Assembly: GCA_963920525.1 (NCBI GenBank)
Contig: OY986438.1
Span: 180,978,388-181,042,387, forward strand
Length of the DNA: 64,000 bases
Direction: 5' to 3'
DNA from: Dichetophora obliterata
Lineage: Eukaryota; Arthropoda; Insecta; Diptera; Sciomyzidae
Below the pieces are notes generated by a model. The model searched no databases. It was not told the origin of the DNA and saw only the letters and a program-made list of their open reading frames with translations. This document shows positions 1-12,479 of the stretch, in pieces. A program made the translations under genes and the position numbers. Position 1 is the first letter of the stretch. Each line of letters starts with the position of its first letter.

Positions 1-492
1 AAGTATGCACTGCATAAAATAAGCTGTGAGCCACTGTACGTCTTCACTGTATAAAACTTTCGGTATTATGGCAAGTTTGCGCAAACACAACCAAAACTTA
101 AAATATTTTATAGCAGACATCAGCACAAACCTAAAAACAGCCAAACACACTGTCGAATAGAGTGCGCAAACACTTGTTTGCGCAGACAATCTGTGTAGTC
201 TATTTGGCACTTTATGCAAACGTATTGGAGCGTGTTGTAGCGCTACACAAAATTGCTGTATGACCAATGCGTATAAGTAGTTAACGAAATCGTAACAAAA
301 CGTGACAAAACTAAGATTTTTACCAAAATATTAAGATATTAGGACTCAGGCTTAGAACTTTTTATTTTTTAAAATTTTTTATGACTATATAACATATACA
401 CATTAAAAATAAATATTTATAAAATTTTTCCCGTCTAGGGGGGCAAGTGCCCCCCCTGCACCCCCCTGTGGACGCCTATGTATATATATATA
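1..492. other. AT-rich stretch, probable transposon remnant
   Basis: I see no open frame or RNA gene here. Positions 431-480 hold a strikingly C/G-rich tract with the palindrome-like core GGGGGGCAAGTGCCCCCC followed by a second C run. Short GC-rich ends of this kind are common at insect transposon termini, but I found no partner end in the window. Confidence 0.4.
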
Positions 493-1373
493 CAGCTGTG
501 GTCAAAATAATAGCAGCACTCTTATATTCGGACATGTTTGTATAAATAATACTTGTCTACAAATTTTGGATCCGGTACACCCATTATTGTTCCTATACGT
601 ACTTTTAACGCTTCTTCGAAATCTGTACTCAGTTTCCTCCTATATTGTAAAATTTTTCAGATACAGGGTGTTTTACGTTTTTGGTACGTGTTTAGTATTA
701 TTGATCTAGAATCTAAACTACTTACGATAAAATAAAAAATAATATTTTGTATTTTAGAAAAAATACCAACTTTTCAATCAATATATCAGCCACTATCATG
801 TCATGTGCGGTAGCGGAGCAAAAATTTTGAGATTATCCAACGAAATATAAACAAATATTGTATCTTTTGTTTTAGCGGAGCTGTAATCGTCTAAATTTAA
901 AATGTCTGTTTTTCATGTAAAAATACACTTAATAAACAGTTTCCTTCTAAATTCTAACTTTGGATGATAACAGATCCGATAAAATAAAAGATACAAAATT
1001 TGTTGATATTTCTTTGGAGAATCTCAACATTTTAGCTCCGCTACAGCACATGACACGAAAGTGATTGATATATTGAATGAAAAGTTGATATTTTTCCTAA
1101 ATTACAAAATATAATTTTTTATTTTATAGTGAGTAGTTTAGATTCTAGATCTATAATACTAAACACGTGACAAAAACGTAAAACAACCTGTATCTTGAAA
1201 ATTTTACAATATAGGAGGAAACTGAGCACAGATTTGGAACCAGTGTAGAAAATACACATACGAATGATAATAGGCTTACTGAATTCGAAATTTGTAGACT
1301 TTGTATTAAATTTGTATTATTGATCCAAACATGTCTAAATATAAGAACACTGCAATTATTTTGACCGCAACTG
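493..1373. mobile_element. Foldback element with Tc1-like ends
   Basis: The left arm (493-about 905) and the right arm (about 950-1373) are inverted copies of each other over more than 400 bp, leaving only about 45 bp of loop. Both ends read CAG(C/T)TG(T/C)GGTCAAAATAAT and are flanked by TA, the target duplication of Tc1/mariner elements. The arms share blocks such as TCAGTTTCCTCCTATATTGT (left near 630, right near 1200). There is no transposase, so it is non-autonomous. The short open frames inside are incidental. The Tc1 assignment rests on the end sequence and the TA only. Confidence 0.8.
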
Positions 1374-1884
1374 TATGTACTCATGGTTGGGTGAAATTTA
1401 GTCCTTTGAGGGTTAAACCACGGAGAGTATATTAAACAGAGGTCTCAGTTCGACTTCGAATGCTCTTCCACTGGAGTTTCATTGTACAAGCGTCCGGAGG
1501 ATAGAAAAAAAATATAAATAATAATGCTTTGCCTCAGTGTTCGTTTTGACGCTGCCTTTACTTTTCTATAGGTGAGCATGAAACAATAGCTGAGGCAAAA
1601 GCGTAATTCCCCAGTAAGTACATTCATGCATGCAGAATTGATGATGTCTGACATATAAGAGCATGTGTGCTGTGTACCTGCTCAATTACTAATACTGTAT
1701 TCATGGGGAATTAGTATCCTCATATCCATGCATATATTATCATTAATATGCATGCCTACTTTGTTATTAATACATACATACATTTCCATTAATACTGTAT
1801 GCATACATTGTCATTAATACTGCATGCATACATTGGCATTAATGCTGTAATAAAAAATTGCTTTTTTTGATTTATTAATACTCA

Positions 1885-2510
1885 CTACACAGTTACAAAT
1901 CTTGGACTAAATTTCAAACTTTTTTGGATTACATATAGGACAGCACAAAAAAAAGAGATGACTTTTTAATCCAAGGAAAAGTTTAAAATTTTTCAATTCA
2001 AAAAAGATTAGTTTTCAATCCGAAAAAAGTTTAAAAAAGCAAAAAACATCAACTTAAAATAAAAAACCTTTCTGACCAGTTCATGATTTGAACACACGTC
2101 CTCTGTTGTGCTGGTCCAACACCTTATCCACTCGTCCATTTCATTTGTGAAGAAAGTTACGCTTATTTTGCATAATAACGAATGCAAATAAGCAAGCGAG
2201 CAAAAACGTGGGTTCGAGACCCAGCTATGTTAAAGTAAAATAAAAAAATGTTCTGACCAGTTCGTGATTTGAACACACGTCCTCTGATGTGCTGGTCCAA
2301 TACGTTATACACTCGTCCAACTCAGTTGTTTACATAGTTTCGCTTATTTTGCAACATTACGAATGCAAGTAAGTTCTTTTCAGGATCGTGGGTTTGAGAC
2401 CCAGCTAAATTAAACTAAAGTTTGGATAAAAAAGGTAGTACTTTTTGGATAAAAATTCCTTTAAACCAAAGTTTGGATTAAAGAGTAGTCCAACATTTTT
2501 AACCGTGTAG
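1885..2510. mobile_element. CACGGTTAAAAAT-ended element, copy 1
   Basis: The left end CTACACAGTTACAAATCTTGG is matched inverted by TTTTTAACCGTGTAG at the right. Subterminal blocks built on GGATTAAAAAGT face each other in both arms. The interior carries two direct copies, about 178 bp apart, of a tRNA-like module on the minus strand (about 2075-2142 and 2254-2318). In that strand each reads GGACGAGTGGATAAGG (A-box-like) and later GTTCAAATC or a close variant (B-box-like). Each copy is followed by a B-box-like GGGTTYGAGACCCAGC on the plus strand. A second copy without the duplication lies at 15234-15659. No protein is encoded. Confidence 0.7.
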
Positions 2511-3412
2511 TAGTGTTCGACCGAAATTGAATCCGAATATTCGGAAATTTTACAATATTCGGCCGAAACCGAAACCGAAACTGGTTATTAATATGAAAAT
2601 TGAAGTTTTTTACAAATTATGTTGACTTTTTCTGTCATTTATGTCAGAATTTATGTTTCTCAATTTATGTTGTTTTTTTATTTTGACGTTTTTTACAAAT
2701 AAATTTTTTTATTAAAAGGAAAAAAAGTACGGTTTCATACATATAAGAAAAAAATTAAATATAAAAAAGTATTCTTTAAATATTGAAGTGAATAATAATT
2801 AATTGAAGTTTAAAAGAGATAATTTTTTTATTTTATTTATTTTATTTTATTTATTTAAAAGTTTAGTATTATAGGAATAGAAATATTTCGTTTTTTTTCT
2901 TTAATTTCATACATACAGAATTCGTTCTTAAGTTTAATTATCACTTTTTAGTTTCTTATTACAAAAAATTTAAAACTTGTAAATATGAGACTGGTTTTAG
3001 GTTGAATCGGGTACAAGGATTTCATTTCTGGCATCAGTTTTGTTCTAGCTTTTGAAAAACATTCCTAAAGAAAAAATTCACAAAATTAAAGATGAGATAG
3101 GGTAAAGTTTATCCACCCCTATCGGCCCTTTATTTTTATAATAACTTTTCATGCCGGATCCGAAAATCGCCTAGGCAACATCAATTGTTTTACCTCCATC
3201 CTAATCGACCCATCGACCTAATCGACCCATCCTAATACACAGAATATTTTTTGCTCATCTTATTTGTTTTTGTTTTTAAAATTGTATCTTGCTATTATAT
3301 TAATATTTAATAGTTACATTTATATATTTTTTTAATACATTATTTGGCAACAGCACTCCTTAAAGTTTTAACACACAATGGGAGCTCATCTGTTTTAAAT
3401 AAGACTGTACAT
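2511..3412. other. AT-rich, short CCGAAA tract
   Basis: At 2516-2582 runs of CCGAAA and ATTCGG occur, a pattern typical of transposon ends rather than host sequence. The rest is AT-rich with no supportable gene. It probably belongs to the loop of the 1411-4742 structure. Confidence 0.35.
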
Positions 3413-4335
3413 TAAGGTGGATCGTTTTGTTCAGGGGTAAAAAAACACTTTTTTCGACACTCATATTGATATTGAAGTCGGTGGAACCGTCATCCAGCGG
3501 TTTTGATTTTAAAAAATCACTTTTCGCCAAAAATCACCGGTTTTTTCGCAGTAAGTTTTTATCAATCTAAAATAACTACCCAAAAGTGGGGTGCAAATGA
3601 AAGGTATTTTGGACCCCAAGGTTGTAAATAGGAAGATGGTTAGATTCAATAAATTTTTTTAGTGCAACAGTGTTCAAAATGCGGCCAACATTTTGGGTAT
3701 TTTTCACTAAAATCGCTATAAATTTGCCATTTTTCAGTAAATTTGGAAAAATTAAGTATTGTTCAAAAAGACTTGGTATAATCTATTGATATATATAAAA
3801 AAAATAAAAAAATCAAAACAGTGGAATTTTTTTTAAACTTTTTTGGAAATTATTTTTGAAAGGGTATTTTTCACAAAAATCTATAAATCCACTAATTTTC
3901 AGTAAATTTTAGATTTTTAAAATGGTGTGGCTTTGAAGAGGCTTCACCTTTAGTGGTGAACAATCAAAAATTAACATATTTATAGCGAATTAACAGCAAA
4001 TTTATAGCGATTTTAGTGAAATGTACCCACAATGTTGACCGAATTCTGAATAATGTTGCACTAAAAAATTTCTTGAATCTAAAAATCTTCCTATTTACAA
4101 CTTTGGTGTCCCAGATACCTTTCATTTGCACCCGTTTTTAAGGTAGTTATTTTATATTGATAAAAAGTTACGGCGAAAAAACCGGTGATTTTTGGCGAAA
4201 AAGTGATGTTTTTTTAAATCAAAACCGCTGGATGACGGTTCCACCGATTTCGATATCCTTTTGGATTTAAGATCTACTTCAATCCAGCTCTCAGAATATG
4301 AGTGTCGAAAAAAGTGTTTTTTTTTAATCACCTTA
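3413..4335. mobile_element. Foldback element with TAAGGTG ends
   Basis: The left arm (3413-about 3740) and right arm (about 3970-4335) are inverted copies with roughly 85-90% apparent identity. Shared blocks include CACTTTTTTCGACACTCATA, GGTGGAACCGTCATCCAGCG and AAATCACCGGTTTTTTCGC. The ends are TAAGGTG. The loop is about 230 bp. No protein is encoded; the 100-residue open frame in the right arm (4152-4454) runs out of the element and is incidental. Confidence 0.75.
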
Positions 4336-4742
4336 CTATGCATGAACATGCAGGGTTCATGCTTTAGCACAGATACAGCATGCATATTTTCGTATCTATG
4401 ATACTCTGTACAAACAACATATTTACAGTATGCATACAAAATCGGCTTAGCCAAAATTTATAGGAATTTTACCCAATTTTTTTTATTGTTGTTACTACGA
4501 ATGCTCTGTATATTCTTTAATGTCAATACAACATGCACATCAAACAGCGATAAAACAAACATCTCAGCGATTTTAGATAATTTTTGTTTTTTTTTATGAC
4601 AATGCATGCCCTGTCCATACTTCTGGTTGCATACATCATGCATGTTTCGTGTATGCATGCAACTCGGTACATGCTTGAACAATGTAAATTGAGTGAGCTT
4701 CGAACTGACACCTCTGTTTAATTTACTCTCTGTGGTAAAACT

Positions 4743-5230
4743 ACTACTGCTACTACTAACAACTTAGTGTTTTGGTGCAGAAAAATGCTCCAAATTTGAA
4801 ATTGTTTTAACCTAGTTCGAAAAAGGTATAAAAGTATTACTAAGCAAGCTACTAATGACTCCCTCGGACTCAATGACACGCGATTTATCAAGCCTCCCAG
4901 GTTTACCTGAAAGTAATTTAATGGCTATTTCGCTATATTCATAAAAAACTATGGAAACATCAGTGTTTACTTTTACAAGCATTTCTTCATCACAAGAATA
5001 TACTGGAGGTGAGTTTGTTCCTGACTAAAGAAAACGTAGGGACCCCCCACGAAACCAACTGAGGCAAAAATTTACGTCTCAAGCTTTCGACATAGCTTAT
5101 CTAACAATAGATTTGCTTTGTTTTGCAACCAATTGAAGATGAAGCAGCTTCGGTTAGCAAAAAATTAAAAAATATAAAAAATGTAAATGGTTAAAATCGT
5201 CTAGGAACATAAACTCCTAAAAGTTTATGT
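4743..5230. other. No gene; possible piggyBac 5' debris
   Basis: I see no intact gene. An imperfect hairpin, GGAACATAAACT and AGTTTATGTCC, lies at about 5204-5232, immediately before the LINE fragment. A short plus-strand frame near 5130 (GAAGATGAAGCAGCTTC) is acidic and could be the N-terminal debris of the piggyBac element whose C-terminus follows the LINE. That link is speculative. Confidence 0.25.
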
Positions 5231-6383
5231 CCACCAATTTTTGACGAGATTTTCACACTACGACAAATCTTGGAGAAGACTCAAGAAAAATAAGTCGACA
5301 CCCACCATCTTTTTGTCGACTATAAAGCCGCCGTCGGCAGCCCAATAAGGAAGCACCTGTACTCCACCATGTCTGAGTTTGGTATTCCTGCAAAGCTCAT
5401 ACGACTTTACAGGATGACTCTGAGCAATACCAGCAGCGCAGTTAAAATCGGGAAGGACCTCTCCCCACCATTTATTACCAAACGAGGTTTCAGACAAGGT
5501 GATTTCTTATCGTGCGACTTTTTCAACCTAATAATGGAAAAGATCATCCAAGCTGCTGATCTGAGATGTAGTGGCACAATATTCTACAAGAGTGTTATGC
5601 TGCTTGCGTATGCTGATGACATAGATATCATTGACCATAATACGCGCGAAGTCAGTGCAGCATTTTCCAGATTAGAAAGAGAGTCAAGTCGAATGGGTCT
5701 GTCAGTGAATGCAGATAAGACGAAATACTTAGTGTCAACAAACAAACAGTCCCAGCGTCTTGGAACCCACGTTACTGTTGACAATACCTCCTTCGAGGTT
5801 GTGAAGAACTTCGTTTATCAGGGATCCAGCATTAATTCAACCAACGACATCAGCATTGAGATCAAACGAAGAATAGCTCTTGCCAACAGGTGTTACTTTG
5901 GGCTCAGTAGGCAATTGAGAAGCAGAGCCCTCTCTCGACGAACGAAAATCGTGCTCTATAAATCGCTCATCATACCCGTCCTACTTTATGCATCACAAAC
6001 CTGGACGCTGAGCAGTTCAGATGAAAGGACATTAGGAGCCTTCGAGAGAAAGATTCTTCGTAAGATCTACGGACCAATCTGCGTCAATGGCGAGTACCGA
6101 ATACGGTAAAATGATAAACTGTACGAGCAAGCACATTAAAATCAAGCGGCTTTGCTGGTTAGGTCATGTTTTGCGCATGAAAGACGATTCTCCAGTGAAG
6201 CAAATATTCGATTCGGTACCTAGCGGCCGTCAATGCAGAAGAGGACGACTGCATTTTCGTTGGAAAGACCAAGTAGAAGACAACCTGACGAAGCTTGGAA
6301 TTTCCAACTGGTGCCAGCAAGCGAGAGACAGAAATGGCTGGCGCAAATTCTTAGATGAGGCAAAGACCGACATACGGTTGTAG
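5231..6383 (+). pseudogene. Broken LINE (non-LTR) reverse transcriptase, 3' part
   Basis: This is the C-terminal half of a non-LTR retrotransposon polyprotein. It opens with LRQILEKTQEK, then HHLFVDYKAA (RT motif A region), the GFRQGDFLSCDFFN block and the catalytic YADDIDII (near 5610). It continues through LANRCYFGLSRQLRSRALSR and VLLYASQTWTLSSSDERTLG to the final KRLCWLGHVLRMK and GRLHFRWKDQVEDNL. It is dead: an in-frame TAA near 5291 and a frameshift near 6105. The first motif-A Asp is kept but the following residues read AAVGS instead of the expected AFD-type run. It is 5'-truncated. It ends at a TAG followed by TAAGTAAGTAAGTAA, a microsatellite-like 3' tail of the kind such LINEs leave. 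Clade not settled. Confidence 0.85.
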
Positions 6384-6414
6384 CGCCAACTAAGTAAGTA
6401 AGTAATGCCAAAAA

Positions 6415-7098
6415 GTGACAGATCAATGCAAAGCGGACCAAAAAGTTAGAGCTGATAACAGGTTGGCCATAGTTAAATGGAAAGATAATAATAGCGCTAC
6501 CATGGCATCTACTGCTTTCGGAAAAGTCCCAATAACATCTGTCGAAAGACGGTCCAAGGAACAAAATCGTAGGGTAGCTGTTACGTGTCCATGGTTACGT
6601 ATCCATTTAAAAAAAAATTGGTTGTAAAATAATACAATGTGTATAAATGGGCGGAGTTGATGTACGCGATCAAAAGATAGAATATTACAGAACTTTCATG
6701 AAGTAAAAAAATTAACATTAAAATTAGCACTTAATTTCATTGACCTTGCCACTGTAAACAGTTGGATGGAATACAGAGAAGATTGCAAATCGAAAAATGT
6801 TTCACGAAAGCCTATTAACGATTTGCTTCATTTTCGAATGGATATCTCAGAAGCCCTACTGGCCAGCTTAAAAAGGTCAACAGGTGCCATTAAAACATCG
6901 TCCGATGAAGACGAAGATCAAGATTTTGTTCTCCCTGGAAAATGTGCTCCGTTGCCTGGACAAAGCAAGAGGTTTGATTTAACTGGTAAGTGGCCAGTAA
7001 TCGATAAGTGGTCGCGAATGTGTTGCATGAAAGAATGTTCGAGTCGAATACGCACAAGATGCGAAAAGTGTAACTTATACACTGAAAAAATTTATTAG
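6415..7098 (+). pseudogene. piggyBac-type transposase, C-terminal fragment
   Basis: Three consecutive frames together give the C-terminal third of a piggyBac (DDE_Tnp_1_7) transposase. At 6415-6627 the frame has VKWKDNNSATMAST and RRVAVTCPWL. From 6647 it has the family hallmark MGGVDVRDQKIEYYRTF. At 6715-7098 it has LALNFIDLATVNSWMEYRED and a terminal Cys-rich tail (CCMKECSSRIRTRCEKC) like the zinc-binding C-terminus of the family. Breaks: stop after KKNWL (6625-6627), an in-frame TAA after FMK and a frameshift near 6710. The 5' part is missing; a LINE 3' end abuts it directly, so the LINE may have inserted into or beside the element. Confidence 0.8.
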
Positions 7099-7790
7099 TA
7101 AAGTTTCTACGAATGATATTAGTAAACAAAATATTCGTACATTCTACAAATATGCGTACAATATAAAAAGTATTTTTATTGTGATATCTTTACGAATTCA
7201 TTCGTAAAATCTTTCTAATGCCTGATGTAGTATCTACGAATTTATTTGTTTTATATACTAATAATATTCGTAAAAAAAATAAATTAATTCGTATTAGTGC
7301 ATTGTACGAATGATTGTGTACATATAAATAATAATTGTCGTACGAATAACTTCGTAATTTCTTTCATTACATTCGTAGTATTTACTAATGCTTTTGTACT
7401 ATTTACATGAAAAATAATATTAGTAGAAACAATTTATTCATTGGCTGACCGTACGAATTATTAGTAGAGTTTAAAAAATTGAAAACCGAAATCGTTCAGC
7501 CTTGTTTGTAGAACATCTACAGAACATAAGGAACTGTATGATTGTCAAGTGACTGTAGCCTACTGGTTGAGTGCGTGGCCCGTAAAATAAAGAGACAGAA
7601 TTTTTTTTTTTTGGTTTTTACGAATAAAATATTCGTAATATGTACTAATGTACGTCGATTCTACGAATTCTATTTGTGGCTGAAAACTACGAATAAAATT
7701 CGTAGAATAGACGCAGTTATTAGTAATATTTACACACAAATATTTTTGAGTGTAAATATTTCTTTGTTTTTATATCGATTTATATGATTT
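7099..7790. repeat. TACGAAT/ATTCGTA motif cluster
   Basis: Downstream of the piggyBac fragment, TACGAAT and its complement ATTCGTA (and near variants such as TACGAATTC, ATTCGTAAA) occur about twenty times in 650 bp, in both orientations. The spacing is irregular. This may be the subterminal repeat region of a MITE or of the piggyBac element itself. No protein is encoded. Confidence 0.6.
7551..7580 (+). repeat. Partial tRNA-like head (A-box half)
   Basis: TGTAGCCTACTGGTTGAGTG closely matches the A-box half of the SINE-like repeats at 36683-36955 and 63702-63948 (there TAGCCTAGTGGATAGAGTG). The B-box half is absent, so this is a truncated copy or a chance capture. Confidence 0.4.
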
Positions 7791-10254
7791 CAGGAATAAT
7801 ATCGTTGTAAAAATAAATTTTTTACTCTTAAGCATTCAGTTTTTGATGTTGGAAGGGCGAGAAAAGAATAATTTATACGCTCACACTACGAGCAAGCTTA
7901 TAACTCGCATCTCTGTTATTAAATCTGTTAGCATTAATATTATTGTTTATTTTCAAAACAATTTGATATATTTGAATTAAACCATAAGATGCCAAACTAG
8001 TTTTTGCGATTAATTTGCAAAATACACAATTTTGTGTCGAAAATATAAACGAGTAAACAAGTTTTGAAAATTATTGATGGCATATTTTAATTACTATGCT
8101 AAATTTTTTTAATTCATTTAAAATTCTTAAAAAACAAGTTTTTTTTAAAAATAAACAAATATTTTTATACATTCTCAAAATTTTCCATTTAAATAAATGC
8201 GCCACAATAAACATTGCTTTCAAAAACACATCAGATAAATATAATTTGTTTACAAAAAAATTTCAAAGTTCTAAATAACAGCAATTAGAAGAAATAAAGT
8301 ATTTAGCACTTAAATGAAGTTGAAGTTAAACACAATTGTATGCGTTTGTTTCTGCCCTTGAGTCTACAATTCAATGACAAACTGCGATGAGAAAAATTCG
8401 TACCATTTAAATGAACATTAAACGTGTTTGTTATTTAACGAGTTTTAATGGTCAACTGCTAATGTGTTTTTTATATGTTTTTAATTCTATATGCTTATAG
8501 CAGATAACCAAACAAATGCTTTTTGGCATGGTTGTTAATTTGCATGCAATAACTAAAACACTTCCTCTTAACACTTGTAGTCGCAGTGAGATGCTCAGTA
8601 TAGCACCACAAAAATTTCCAGTTCCTCTCAATATTTGGTCTGAAGATGTATGCTAAAGATGACTAATCCAATACAAGTGGATTCAACATCTTTGTTTTAG
8701 AAATTATCAAAATCGAATTAATAATTCAGAAGTTTCTTTGGAACCGACACAGAAAAAGCAAACAAACTTTTACGCTTTGTTCTAATAAAACTCAGTTTAA
8801 AATATAAATACCTATAATCTCGCATCTGAGCAATATTTTTGTGGTGGCAGTGGTTTTTTGTCTTGTGTGCAATAATTTAACGCAAAAAGGCGGTCCACTT
8901 AACCAAAGCCGTCTCCATATAATCTTCAATACAAAAATCTTTGCAAATGGCTCACAAGCCGCTTAGTAAGCAAAGTTATGTTGAAATTTGCAAAAAATGA
9001 AATGTATTTTAACAGAGAAGATTTCTTTGTATTAAAATAACATGTGACTCACGTTGACATTCTTTGAAATCAGAGGATTTGAGTACATTCTCAAAAATGC
9101 ACAATAAAAAATTAATATGTATTTTTAAAAATGTTTAAAGATCAGAAATTGATCAATGGCAAATGCTTTGAAAACAGCTTTTTAGACTATATACTTGAGT
9201 TATGAAAAGCAAACGAAATAAACTGTTGAGCATAAGTTCATCAAACGCATAAAAAGTTTGCTCTACTCTCGTAAGGTCAAGGTTTCACGTGCAAAATATG
9301 CAAAAAAAATTTAAGAAGCTACAAATGAAGCGGGACAGATAATTTAAGTGTTTTAATGGAAGCTCATTGCAGTAACTGTGAGCTTAAGTATCGTAAATTT
9401 TATATGATGGCACGTGATGCGCTACTGCGCATTTATGCGCAATATACATCATATACGTAAAATACATAAAGTTTTGTAATCTCTGCCGTACGTACTAAAA
9501 TTGTGCTAATTACATGGCGAACAGATGATGAGCTGCATTTAAATTGTTTTTTTTTTATTTGTAAATATTAATTATCTTGTTCAACTAACAACCAGTTTGA
9601 AGTTGTTCTGTTACAGCGAGCGAGCAGCTAACTAGGTGAGGGTTAAACTTTTTTATTCTTTTTTATATAAAGTGATGTGTTGTTGTTTCTTTGATGTGTT
9701 ATGATGTGTTAAATTGCGTCAGTTTACAAAAAAAAAAAAAAAAAAAAAAAAATTTATAGCTGACACAGGATGGCATATAAATTCTTTGTTCAAATATTTT
9801 GTTCCAAAAATTGCCTAAAAGCATTTAGAAAAATCCATTAGGCTTGAATTGACGTCAGTATTTAATATGCAGCGTCGTCTTGTGTTGAATTTTAAAATTC
9901 TGCCTGGCTTTCAAGCATTTCCAAAGCTGGGCTCTTATAAAAAAGTATACACGTCATCGTCATCATCATCAACAAGACGCACACGAGAATAATTAACGCT
10001 ACATTGAAATTCATAAAGCGTGTTGAAAAAACTTGAAAAATATTCTTAATAAAGCTTAAGGTATAAGAAAATAAGCACTTGCGAAAAATATTATTTATAA
10101 ACTAACATACAAATATGGCAAAAATATAATATATATGTTTAAGTATTACATAATAGCATTAAAGAAACACAACAACAACAACTTCTTTTTCTGCTGCTAC
10201 TTTTTTTACAACAAACAAACAAATAAAGTCAGACACTGGCATAAGCTTAAAACA
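7791..10254. other. Intronic sequence without recognised feature
   Basis: Mixed-composition sequence with no convincing exon or transposon. It contains a 25-base A run (9728-9752) that could be a polymorphic homopolymer or an old retrotransposon tail on the plus strand. It lies left of exon 2 and so probably belongs to intron 2 of the minus-strand host gene. Confidence 0.4.
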
Positions 10255-10315
10255 AAAGACTTAAGCGAGCAACGCGTCAACACAGCACACAATCAAGTTG
10301 CTCGCTTAAGTCTTT
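10255..10315. repeat. Perfect 19-bp hairpin with 23-nt loop
   Basis: AAAGACTTAAGCGAGCAAC (10255-10273) is exactly complementary to GTTGCTCGCTTAAGTCTTT (10297-10315), leaving a 23-nt loop. It sits in sequence of otherwise non-repetitive appearance. A related string, AAAAGACTTAAGCGAC, recurs at about 31396. It could be a structured RNA, a precursor-like stem or a small inverted-repeat scar. I cannot assign a function. Confidence 0.7.
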
Positions 10316-12440
10316 CGTTCTGTAGAGATTGCTTGAGTCTCCGATCGTTGCTTATGTCAAGCTTAGCTTGTCGGTTACTTGTTGTTTTAATCTTTTGTTG
10401 TTTTTTAAGATTTTTTATGAATTTTTTTTTATTTTTATTAAGTTGCTATTTGCCTTTTTTCCCTCTCTGTTTTAATTGTATGTCATTCGTTTTCAATTTC
10501 GTATCATGCATCAGTGGCGTGCACATTCAAAAGCAAAGACTGGTTGTTGCTGTTTTTGTTGTTGTTGAACTGCATCTGTCTTCGATTTCAGCTGATCTCT
10601 GGCATTTGTGGCTTTTGCGTTGCAGATGGGTAGTTTAGCTGACGCACACACGTTTCACGCTGTCTGTATAACTAACTGACTGTTGTTGCCAAGTGACTAG
10701 CGTGTGTTTTTGGCTCAAGTTGTTGCTGCAATTGAAATGTTGCAACATGCGCACACATTTCAGCCAACTGTTTTTTCCCAATATTGTAGCTGCAGCTGTT
10801 ATAGCTGCTGCTTTCACTTTGTTACTGTTATTGTTTCTCCTCTCATGCATTTATTTTTACTTTTACACATTTTTTCTCTGTTTTGTATTTGTTGCAAATT
10901 TGTTGCAATCTTTTGCTTACTTGTGCATTCAATTATAGATACTTTTTCAGGCTTCATTGTAATTTAGCAATTTAATGATAGAAAATGTAAGACTATTGAA
11001 ATAACTGACTAAGGTTTGTGGAAAATTTGCACAGCTTTGTATGTAATTTTTTTTATAAATTTTGATGAATTTGTAGAGGCTGCATAATTTTGGTTAGAAA
11101 ATTGTTAATGCTATGTGAAGTTTTTAAGGTACATACATATTAATATAATATATACAAAACCAGAAATATGTTTTTCTTGTGAAGTTTTGGTCTTTGGACC
11201 ATAATTAACTAAAACTCAAAGGTTAGTAAAAGATATTTTTTTAAAAATTGCTTTAAAACTGTTCTTTGGCCATGAAAATAGTTTCGTTGCAATGTTGTAA
11301 CTATATTACCATATGAGTTGAATATTTAAAGCTATTTACTGGTTATGTTTGTGCAATGAGTGGTGATAAAACTGGTTCAAGCGTGTATAACGGTTACACT
11401 CTAACCTTCATTCGAAAGATTTTTTGATACAGTTGCTACCATTAATTTTCATTATATTAATGCATTTGTAAATCTGCATTTGCATCATGATAAACAATTG
11501 GTACATACAAAAATAATCAAAAAGTTATCATTTTACGCAATTGCCTTAAAATAAAATTGCTTTTTTGGGGAAGAAACTCGTGTTGCGGTCGAAAAAATCT
11601 ATTAGGTTTAGTATAAGGTTTAATAACGTAAAAGTCTACTAATTTATTGTAAACAGCAGTTGATCTGGACACTGTTTTTTCGAAGGTTCAAACGGCTTGT
11701 GTAATTGAGTTGAATTGAAAATATATTTTTTTTATCTTATTACATAATTTACTAAACTAATGATTTAAACAAGATAATAAGACGTTCTTAAATCAACTGG
11801 TGACTAGTGACGAATGACTTGAAATCAAACATAGCTGTTTTGAGGCATCTAGTAAAAATCGGTATAAATAACAAAAAAAAAAAAAATTATAAGCACACTT
11901 ATGGACTAGCTACAATTGGGAAAATTTGGTTTCATAGAAATTACAATATTGATTAAACAATGGTAAGCTGACATAAATGATTACTAGAAATAAATAATAT
12001 GAAAACGCAAAAGCAAAAAAAAAAAAAAAAGAATAACATGCAAATTTATGAACTCGAAAAAATTTGGTAAGTTTGGTGTCATAGCAATTAAAAAAACTTT
12101 TAAAACAATGCCCAGTAACATAGCTTTGATCATTGAACTCTTTAGTAAATCTTTATTAAAAAGCCATAAACTCTCTTGTTTTAAGAACATTTTACAGCTT
12201 TTCAATGTTCTCATTTCAAGCGGCAAATGATTAAAAAATAGGCGCTGCAACCATATAGAAGATAGAAAATTGAGTTTTATTTGAAACTGGGATATTAACA
12301 AATTGCATACGGTTCACTCTTACGGCCGTCAATACGTGAATTTCGTAATTTTGACCGCTTTTCATAAAAAAATATCTGAAGTTCTTTGAAATTATATAAA
12401 TGTTTTAATAGCAAAATGCAAAGAATACAAAAAAGAGCCC
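10316..12440. other. No recognised gene; T-rich and CAA/TTG-rich intron
   Basis: T-rich open frames at 10135-10638 and 10693-10967 are low-complexity and lack codon structure; I do not regard them as genes. Triplet-rich TTG/CTG stretches near 10540-10830 are typical of fly introns and UTRs. No transposon is recognised. Confidence 0.4.
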
Positions 12441-12479
12441 ATCAACTTTCCCTTCTATTTTTATATGAGATATTTATAA

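Larger units (their letters stand above)
1411..4742. repeat. Outer inverted repeat enclosing nested elements
   Basis: About 48 bp at 1411-1460 recur inverted at 4695-4742, sharing ATTAAACAGAGGT and CAGTTCGA. Just inside each end lie matching tracts rich in ATGCAT and TGCATAC (about 1620-1855 and 4340-4680). I read this as the two arms of one old foldback element that has since received the CACGGTT element (1885-2510) and a second foldback (3413-4335). The arms are too diverged to define exact limits. Confidence 0.5.

Noticed and set aside
10135..10638. 167-codon plus-strand open frame
   Set aside because: Composition is dominated by Phe, Leu, Cys and Ser from T-rich DNA, with no domain, no splice logic and triplet-rich stretches; it looks like chance.
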